A DNA stretch of 64,000 nt from Typhlomys cinereus (lineage: Eukaryota > Chordata > Mammalia > Rodentia > Platacanthomyidae), in NCBI GenBank assembly GCA_023101885.1, contig JALPQD010000143.1, positions 3,038,001 to 3,102,000 on the forward strand, in the 5' to 3' direction. The position numbers and the translations under genes are program-made. The notes below the pieces were generated by a model. The model was not told the origin of the DNA, made no database searches, and was given only the letters and a program-made list of their open reading frames with translations. This document shows positions 57,855 to 64,000 of the stretch, piece by piece (position 1 is the stretch's first letter; every line of letters starts with the position of its first letter).

Positions 57855-58025
57855 TTTTGTGTGTGTGTTCACATTTGAGCATGCTCACCACAGATCACAT
57901 TTTGATCAGAGTACAACTTGCAGGAGTTTGTTCTCTCCTTCTACCGCTTGGGTTCCAGGGATCAAATTTAGGTCATCAGGCTTGCCAGCGAGCACCTTTA
58001 CTACCTGAGCCATCTAGCTGACCCA
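57855..58025 (-). mobile_element. B3-like SINE, minus strand
   Basis: In + sense: GT-rich tail, 'agagtacaacttgcaggagt', 'ttctaccgcttgggttccag', 'atttaggtcatcaggcttgc' and the reversed head 'ctacctgagccatctagctg'. Confidence 0.8.
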
Positions 58026-58349
58026 AGTTCCTGATACATGAAGAGAAAAAGATGGGAACTATTTTCCTATATTTTTATCTTTCATAGAATTTGTACTTTG
58101 TGGACTAAAGAAATACTGAAACATGAAGAAATTGTTCCCCAATGAGACATACCATAATGTGTGCATATTGAAAATATTCAAATATAATTTTATATATGTT
58201 TATAATTAAATGTATATAATATTCTTTGAAATCTCATATACAAATAGATGAATTTTTGTATCTTTCTCCTCTCCACCTACTCCCATCCTTATCTCTGTCC
58301 CACTTCTCTTCCACTGTCCCTTCTGTTCTCTATTCAGTTTTATATTTTA

Positions 58350-58460
58350 AGGTACACTGTGTATAATGACTTGTGTAATCCCAGCACTTAAGGAGGATGA
58401 GGTAGGAAAATCCCAAATTTATGGGAAGCCTGAGCTATATCATGAAACTTGTATAAGTAA
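58350..58460 (+). mobile_element. B1 SINE remnant
   Basis: 'gacttgtgtaatcccagcac' and 'aggaggatgaggtaggaaaa' followed by a decayed second half and 'aagtaaataaatgagtaaat'. Confidence 0.65.
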
Positions 58461-58507
58461 ATAAATGAGTAAATAAGATACACAAATATTCTTTGTCTAC
58501 CAAACAG

Positions 58508-58680
58508 GTGTGCAAAACTCATTCTGGTATTCTTGGAAAAGGTTTGGCACTTTCTCATTCCCCAACTATACTAGAGGCCCTTGAAGGGAATTTGCCACTT
58601 CAAATCCAAAGCAATGAACAATCCTTTCTGGATGACTTCATTGCTTGCGTCCCAGGATCAAGCGGTGGAAGACTTGCCAG
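58508..58680 (+). CDS. Mycbp2: Mycbp2 exon 27 of window (leads into filamin-type repeat)
   Basis: Encodes window residues 1288-1345: VCKTHSGILGKGLALSHSPT, ILEALEGNLPLQIQSNEQSF, LDDFIACVPGSSGGRLA. A linker is followed by 'F-L-x-D-F-x-x-C-x-x-G-x-x-x-G-R-L-A', just before the filamin-type domain. The acceptor is tctaccaaacag and the donor gtactt. It ends two bases into an Arg codon. Confidence 0.97.
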
Positions 58681-59775
58681 GTACTTTGAATATTATGGCT
58701 ACTTTACTTTTGCTAATTTTAAAAGAGAAATAAGAAGGGAAAACGACTATCCTGTTCAAGTGTTGCCAGCAGTAATCTGGTTTATGTGTTTTGAATTTGG
58801 TGAGGAATAAGATGATGATGATGATAGTATTTTGAAATTTACAAGCCACTCTAGATATTTTTTAGACTGAAAGCAGAAATATGCTACTTATGTTAATTTA
58901 CTATTAGAACAGTAAAAATTTAACTTCTTTCAGGTTTCAGTTTTTAAACTCAGAGATTACTCCTGAAGATTTAAAATCAAAATATTGAACAGGAAGGAAC
59001 TGTTTAAGTCCACCTCACCACTGTTTGTGGCTACCTAAGGGACATCACTGTTTTTTATCTGTACATTAACAAATAACAAAATGAAACCTTTTGATATATT
59101 TCCTGGAACACATCTCTTTTTTTTTGCTTCACACAACATGCTAAGCACATGTTTGGCCATTCATCTGTGTACTCCTATCCTCATCAAACTGTTTCTAGAA
59201 AGAATTTTTAGCAGTTTGTTTTTCTGTGTAATGCATGGTAGAATTACTTGTTCGTTTCACAAGACAAATTGAATATAAATCATGAATGAATTTAGAAATG
59301 CATATCACTAACAATAGAACACTAGCAGTTGTTTCAAGAAGACAAAGTAGTGAACAGTTGTGTGAAGAAAAAATTGAAAGCAGAACCTTGAAAGTCATTT
59401 CAATCTTGGCCTTAGTAAGGACACTTCTCTTCCAGACTTTCTCAAAACTGACAGCTAAGCAGGTCTATTTCAGTAACTTAGTACTTCAAATTAGCCACAC
59501 CCTTATTTTTTTCAGATACCTTAAAAAATAGCCATAGTTAAAATTTCAAATAATGTGACTTGAAAATTTTCATAGTGTACATGAACATCAGAAATTTCGT
59601 GTAATTTTTTGTTTTTTGATATATTTTTTCATTAACCTTCCATCTGTCACTGAATCAGGAGCGAAGATACTGTTTTAATGTTTTGTTCAATGCAAATTTT
59701 GTTTATTTGGATTACGTCCATTACATCACTGAAAAATGTTGGTGAATTGACTGCCTTTTATCTCTTCACTTCTAG
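58681..59775 (+). other. Mycbp2: Intron 27 of window
   Basis: AT-rich. It contains the first copy (59027-59209) of a duplicated segment found again at 60909-61106. A GATGAT run lies at 58812-58825. Confidence 0.8.
59027..59209 (+). repeat. Dispersed duplication, first copy (183 bp)
   Basis: Aligns with 60909-61106 in the same orientation at roughly three quarters identity, with shared landmarks 'ggctacct', 'aaccttttg.tata', 'ttcctgga', 'catgctaag.acatg.ttggcc' and 'tgtttctagaaag'. The part after the T run looks like a reversed tRNA-type SINE. Confidence 0.8.
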
Positions 59776-59920
59776 ATGGCTCCAGCCAGATTCCTACGCC
59801 GATCCTCAGAAAACATCATTGATTTTGAACAAGGATGACATTCGCTGTGGTTGGCCTACTACCATAACTGTTCAAACTAAAGACCAGTATGGAGATGTGG
59901 TACATGTTCCTAATATGAAG
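59776..59920 (+). CDS. Mycbp2: Mycbp2 exon 28 of window (filamin-type repeat)
   Basis: Encodes window residues 1345-1393: RWLQPDSYADPQKTSLILNK, DDIRCGWPTTITVQTKDQYG, DVVHVPNMK. 'G-W-P-x-T-I-T-V-x-T-K-D-Q-Y-G-D-x-V' is the start of the filamin/Ig-type repeat of MYCBP2. The acceptor is ttcacttctag and the donor gtaatt. It ends in phase 0. An L1 insertion starts 27 bp after the donor. Confidence 0.97.
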
Positions 59921-59937
59921 GTAATTCTGCATGAATT

Positions 59938-60562
59938 AAGAAATCTTCACCCCGGTCAGGATGGCAAAAATCCACAATACAAACAATGACAAATGCTGGA
60001 GAGGATGTGGAGAGAGGGGAACTCTCCTACATTGCTGGTGGGAATGCAGGCTCATACAGCCACTCTGGCGAGCCGTCTGGAGATTCTTAAAGAAATTAAA
60101 GATTGAAATGCCATATGACCCTGCGATTCCACTTTTGGGAATAACCCCCCATACAGCAGAGGTTCGCCTCGATAGCACAAGCTCGACCATGTTCATAGCA
60201 GCACTGTTTACAATAGCAAAGTCATGGAATCAACCTAAATGTCCAACAGTTGACAAGTGGATAAGGAAACAGTGGTACATCTATACAGTGGAGTACTACT
60301 CAGCCATCAAAAATGATGCATTACTGGAATTTGCTGGGAAATGGGTGGAATTAGAAACAATTATATTAAGTGAAGTATCCCAAACCCAGAAAGTTAAGCA
60401 CCGTATGTACTCCCTAATAGGTGGCTCCTAGTACCAAACCCACCCAGCCTACCTCGAGACACTCATAGGTAAATCTATGTATTACCTACAGTAATTGCAA
60501 GGATTATGAACAGGAGGGATGGGGTTAGAGGGCCACAAAAAAAAAAAAAAAAAAGAAATCTT
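59938..60562 (+). mobile_element. Young 5'-truncated L1 with intact ORF2 C-terminus
   Basis: The body 59948-60552 lies between target duplications aagaaatctt (59938-59947 and 60553-60562). It encodes the last part of L1 ORF2 protein with no internal stop, from about 59948 to the TAG at 60429-60431. The C-terminal Cys/His motif C-x3-C-x7-H-x4-C is intact ([15 protein letters not shown], then WWEC). A 3' UTR of about 105 bp, with a short purine-rich part, precedes a poly-A run at 60537-60554. The insertion is parallel to Mycbp2. The endonuclease and reverse transcriptase domains are missing, so the copy cannot move by itself. Confidence 0.97.
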
Positions 60563-60908
60563 GGCACATTGACTACTGTAACTAATGAAAACTAATAGCA
60601 AGTGATCAGGATCCCTTTGCTATTCCATCTATGTATATAATAGAGAACACTAGATAGTGAATGATTTGTTTGTATTAATTAGTTTCACAGTATTCAAGTC
60701 AAACTAGAGGTTGCAAATGACTCAGAGGAATTATGAGAAAGTTTCTGTATGAAAAGTTGATAAGCAAGGACCTTCATAGATAGGGAGAAAGGGAGGGCGG
60801 AAGAGAGGGTAAGATAGATAGATATATGGATAGATGGATAGATACTGAGAGAGAGAGAATGGCATCTGATGAAGAACCGATATGGTACTCATATTTTATG
60901 TAAATCTC

Positions 60909-61106
60909 TGGCTACCTGGTAGTCAAGCAGTCTTTTATCAGTGCATACACAAAAAAAAACAAAATACAACCTTTTGCTATAATTCCTGGAAAATGTTTCT
61001 TTTTTTTTTTTTTTTTTTTTTTTTTTGCCACATGCATGCTAAGTACATGCTTGGCCTTTCACCTTTACTCCTAGCCTCTCCAGATTGTTTCTAGAAAGTA
61101 TTTTTT
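60909..61106 (+). repeat. Dispersed duplication, second copy (198 bp)
   Basis: Partner of 59027-59209. It differs mainly by a T run expanded to about 26 (61001-61026). Either both are copies of one repeat family including a reversed tRNA-type SINE, or a local segment was duplicated. Confidence 0.8.
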
Positions 61107-61141
61107 CAGTTTAGATTTTCAATTTTAACATATCTTTGAAA

Positions 61142-61310
61142 GCTCTTCAAGCCAGAGATAGCTCAGCAGGTGAAAGTACATGTTATGTTCAAGATTCCTG
61201 AAACTCATTCAGTGGTAGAGTAGAACTGACTTGAAAGTTTTTTCACTTCCACATGCATGCCATGGCACAGATATGCTCACAAACACACACACATACATGC
61301 ATCAACTGAG
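61142..61310 (+). mobile_element. B3-like SINE, decayed
   Basis: 'agccagagatagctcagcag', 'tgttatgttcaagattcctg' and a CA-rich tail at 61281-61300 keep the general order of a tRNA-type rodent SINE. Confidence 0.55.
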
Positions 61311-61893
61311 AAAAACTCCATCTGTTCGGGAAATAAAAGATATTCCTGTTTTTATATCACTGAAGAAATTGAGTTACAGATATTTTAGCAGCTTAATAAG
61401 TGGCTTAAATCACTAAGCAAATTTTTTTAGACTTCAGGTATATTGTTTCACCCTTCTATTAAGAAAGTATTTTTTCTTTTTGTAGAATAGTACAGGGAGA
61501 ATTCATATTAATGTTTTCAAATAAGCCATGATTATGAAAAAGTATTTCTATTTGAATTACCTGAGAAAACTGATTAGTGTTAGTTTCTGAAAGAATTCAA
61601 TATAGAATTCTATTTTCCTTTCTTGTGCTTTCATAATGACAGGTTTGATTTTGTAATTTGAAATCTGTGATATCTATTCAAAATAATGAAGTCTCTTTTC
61701 CCACTGTTCAGTATATAAGATAGAAGTTGAGATCCTTCCTGCTTTGTTAAATAACACTTTGAAGGAAATGACCAAGACAGACCAATGCTAACAAAATTTG
61801 TACCACGAATTTATAGTGGTACACTCTGTCTTCACACTGTGTTGAAGATAATTGTGTAATAGTAGTATTTGGTTTTCATAATATCATGGTTAG

Positions 61894-62106
61894 GTGGAAG
61901 TGAAAGCCGTACCAGTTTCTCAGAAGAAAACATCTTTACAAGAGCAAGGAAAGAAATCTCAAAGAATTCCTGGCAGTCCCGCAGTAACAGCAGCATCGTC
62001 TAATGCTGACCTGACTTTTGGTGGGCTGGCATCACCAAAGCTGGATGTTTCCTATGAGCCGATGATAGTGAAGGAAGCACGATACATTGCTATAACAATG
62101 ATGAAG
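61894..62106 (+). CDS. Mycbp2: Mycbp2 exon 29 of window (filamin-type repeat and linker)
   Basis: Encodes window residues 1394-1464: VEVKAVPVSQKKTSLQEQGK, KSQRIPGSPAVTAASSNADL, TFGGLASPKLDVSYEPMIVK, EARYIAITMMK. A basic, Ser/Pro-rich insertion lies inside the filamin-type repeat. Both borders are phase 0. The acceptor is atatcatggttag, which is poor in pyrimidines, and the donor is gtaatt. Here EQGKKSQ replaces a slightly different stretch in the human protein as I recall it. The next exon is not in the window. Confidence 0.96.
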
Positions 62107-62599
62107 GTAATTTGTTTTTTGCGTACAGAAAATGTTACCTTTACCTTTGATTTATTTAACAAACCTTTCAGTTATTTAAATAACACAAAATTGCAAGTCT
62201 AGAAAGTCTACAGTTGTGTATTTTAAGATGTTACCTTCCTCTACAGAGGATTTTTCACTAGGTCTGGGGAACACTAATGAACACTTTTGATTCATTCATG
62301 TAAAATAGAGTAAATACTTGGAGTAGTATGTCGTTAATAAGAATAGGAGATACTTAAACTTCATAACTAATGGAGGGTAGACTAAACAGAAAGGAAACAG
62401 GAAATAAAAGATGAAATTCAAAGTTGGAACTTGAGTAATAAGATAAAATTGGAGGAGCACAACTTGCAATTAAAATGGATACTAGATTCAGTTAGGGATA
62501 TTGTTTTAGATGTCTCTGAAATATAAATGTGAAAGTATATTCAAAGAAGATTAGCATTCAAACCTAAAGTGATCACAGTCTGCTCTTAAGAAAAAGGTG

Positions 62600-62895
62600 A
62601 AGGTTTGGGGAAACGGCGTAGTGTGAACGACACTTGCTATACAAACATAAGGAACAGGTTTAGATCCTCAGAGCCCATATAAAAGTCAGGTAGGCCTCAC
62701 TACTGCCTGCAAGTCTAGTACTCACGTAGCAAAGACAAGAGATCCCTGTTCAAGCTGACTGACTAAGCCTGGTCTATTGGTAATTGACCTCACCTGAGCA
62801 ATAAGAAAATGGAGAGCAGCTAAAGAAGAAACTTGTCAACTTCATGACCCCACCTCCATGAGCACACATAGGTTCATAAACACGCGCGCCCCCTG
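62600..62895 (+). mobile_element. RSINE1-like SINE
   Basis: 'cacttgctatacaaacataa', 'agatcctcagagcccatata', 'ctactgcctgcaagtctagt', 'cacctgagcaataagaaaat', ending in 'atgagcacacataggttcat' and a CG-rich remnant of the CA tail. It is old. Confidence 0.7.
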
Positions 62896-63114
62896 CCCAT
62901 ATCAAAAGAAAATGGCCACGGAATCATTAGTATATAGGTTGCTAAGGAACTCATGGAAGTAAATGAAGTTCCAAGACAGCTTATGAGCAACATCGAGATA
63001 ATCTGTACCCAGACTTCTAGGCATATCACAATCATTTGGAACACTTATTTTAAAGAGATTTTTTAAGATGCCCAGGGGTTTGGGCTAAGTGATAATGGGG
63101 AGACGCTCAAGATT

Positions 63115-63413
63115 GCATTGGAGATTCTGGTGTAATGATGCAGTGGTTACCTTTTCTCATCCCAGAAGAAAGGATCTGAGTTCAGAACCTCACATCCTAC
63201 ATTAAAAAAAAATTCCTGGCAGATTTGGCAAAGGCCTGAAATTCCAGTCCTTGGAGGAGGAGCCTGAGAAACCTCAGAAGAAAGCAACAAGAAGGTAGCA
63301 CAATCCAGGTGGATTCCCAAAGTCACTCTTGGTACCCTCATGTGCACATGCCTGCACACAAATATACATCTACCACATGCAGAACACAGGCACATTCACA
63401 CACACACACACGA
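63115..63413 (+). mobile_element. B2-like SINE, old copy
   Basis: Decayed head 'ttctggtgtaatgatgcagt', then 'ggatctgagttcagaacctc', 'aattccagtccttggaggag', 'aaagtcactcttggtaccct' and a CA tail (63396-63411). Confidence 0.75.
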
Positions 63414-64000
63414 AAACAGAATTTGCTGAAACATATGCAGAGTGATTCTAATTAAAGCCTATAGTTTGAATAATTTGATTTGCAATACAGATAAAGAAAA
63501 GAAATGAAGGGAAAAAGGAACATCATGGTAAAAATACTAACTAATGATATAAAAAATGTAGGACACTAGACTTAGCTTGTTGTAACTTTCCTCACTATTT
63601 TACTTATGACAACTCACAAAGAATACTGCAAATTAGTGTTTCCATTCCTGTGTCACGCTTGTGAAAATTGAAGCACAGATTTAGTAATTGTCCCAAGGCT
63701 ACATAAATACCAGATTCCATTTTAGATTTCATTTCTTTACTGTGTCCTCCTGCTACCTTATGACATGCCTTGAAAGTCAAAGAAAGCACAGCTTCAAAAA
63801 AGGTTAAGAATATTCTTCTGCAAGACGGAAAGGATGCAAGGACCTAAATAAGGACACTATATGCAGATGAGGGTACAACTGCAGCTGTGCTTAACTGCCC
63901 AAGACCTACATAAGCTTAGACTCGGCAACATAGCATCATGGATGGGAGAAGGGCTCATAGTGGGTGAAGGAAAGGGACCCTACCACTGGCGTATCACTCA

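Larger units (their letters stand above)
55024..58507 (+). other. Mycbp2: Intron 26 of window
   Basis: 55030-57180 is AT-rich and unassigned, apart from a C/T run at 56664-56680. Then follow an RSINE1/B3-like remnant (57190-57360), a compound TTCC/CTCC microsatellite (57740-57838), a minus-strand B3-like SINE (57855-58025), a C/T-rich stretch (58258-58335) that may be an antisense L1 tail, and a B1 remnant (58350-58460). Confidence 0.75.
59921..61893 (+). other. Mycbp2: Intron 28 of window
   Basis: Begins with 27 bp of native intron, then a young L1 (59938-60562), a GATA/TAGA-rich patch at about 60810-60850, the second copy of a duplication (60909-61106) and a B3-like SINE (61142-61310). 61320-61890 is unassigned. 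Confidence 0.85.
3700..62106 (+). other. Mycbp2: Mycbp2 gene, internal segment of 29 exons
   Basis: The spliced product reads through without a stop for about 1464 residues and is recognisable along its whole length as MYCBP2/PAM (Highwire/RPM-1 family). Order of parts by window residue: RCC1-like repeats 1-175, linker 176-320, PHR domain 1 about 320-475, helical centre 505-799, PHR domain 2 about 800-985, mixed region 1020-1287, filamin-type repeat about 1345-1464. The known protein is a very large cytosolic and axonal E3 that works with FBXO45 and SKP1 and controls DLK and NMNAT2 levels; its Thr-directed RING-Cys-relay centre is at the C-terminus, outside this window. All introns are GT-AG. 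The differences from the human protein that I remember are scattered single substitutions, as expected for a functional orthologue rather than a pseudogene. Identification is from memory of the family, not from a search. Confidence 0.97.
62107..64000 (+). other. Mycbp2: Intron 29 of window (5' part)
   Basis: Contains an RSINE1-like element (62600-62895) and a B2-like SINE (63115-63413). No further exon is visible. The open frame at 63604-63789 on the minus strand has no recognised relative. Confidence 0.75.

Noticed and set aside
59961..60431. 156-codon open frame as a separate host gene
   Set aside because: It is the C-terminal part of an L1 ORF2 protein in a truncated insertion with a poly-A tail.
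1..64000. CRISPR array or bacterial operon signals
   Set aside because: The direct repeats seen are microsatellites, SINE copies or local duplications. The gene structure is spliced and mammalian.
1..64000. tRNA, rRNA, snoRNA or microRNA genes
   Set aside because: The tRNA-like heads present belong to SINEs. I saw no complete cloverleaf and no box C/D or H/ACA pair that I could defend. Small RNA genes could still be missed by eye.
62107..64000. The next Mycbp2 exon (expected to begin VYENYSFEEL)
   Set aside because: I looked for a matching acceptor and codons and found none, so it must lie beyond the window.

Overview
This window is mammalian nuclear DNA. It holds an internal part of one large gene on the + strand, Mycbp2 (also called PAM or Phr1; the Highwire/RPM-1 family of giant E3 ubiquitin ligases). 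I could place 29 consecutive coding exons between 3700 and 62106. Every one has AG/GT borders, and the reading phase carries across every junction. Together they encode 4391 nt, about 1464 residues, or roughly a third of a protein of about 4,650 residues. Neither the start nor the end of the gene is here. Below, 'window residue 1' is the split Asp codon at 3700.

The organism is almost certainly a rodent, and most likely a myomorph. The introns carry B1, B3 and RSINE1-type SINEs and rodent-like L1 tails. They also carry many copies of a B2-like SINE whose head (ggggctggagagatggctc) matches the murid B2 head but whose body does not match mouse B2 as I know it. The youngest copies are CpG-rich with near-perfect target-site duplications, so this SINE family was recently active. 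A jerboa-type (dipodoid) or other non-murid myomorph would fit, but I cannot name the species.

Layout: 1-3699 is the end of an upstream intron. 3700-14725 holds four exons of the RCC1-like (beta-propeller) part, and 15078-18792 holds two linker exons. 20035-27403 holds five exons of the first PHR domain. 28619-34527 holds a helical central part. 37434-45829 holds the second PHR domain. 47160-55023 holds six exons of a region rich in hydrophobic and beta segments. 58508-62106 holds the filamin/Ig-type repeat. After 62107 there is only intron.

The gene product is a neuronal signalling hub. With FBXO45 and SKP1 it acts in an atypical ubiquitin ligase that controls axon growth, synapse formation and axon survival. 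The catalytic RING-relay module lies far downstream of this window.

I found no second protein gene, no tRNA, rRNA or snoRNA gene and no CRISPR array. I see no sign of an unknown biological system. The interesting material is structural. There is a fresh 5'-truncated L1 27 bp past a splice donor, and a patch of intron copied into the middle of an older SINE. There is also a tandem duplication with a third copy across an exon, a NAGNAG acceptor, a CT microsatellite directly upstream of a branch point, and a duplicated segment on either side of exon 28.
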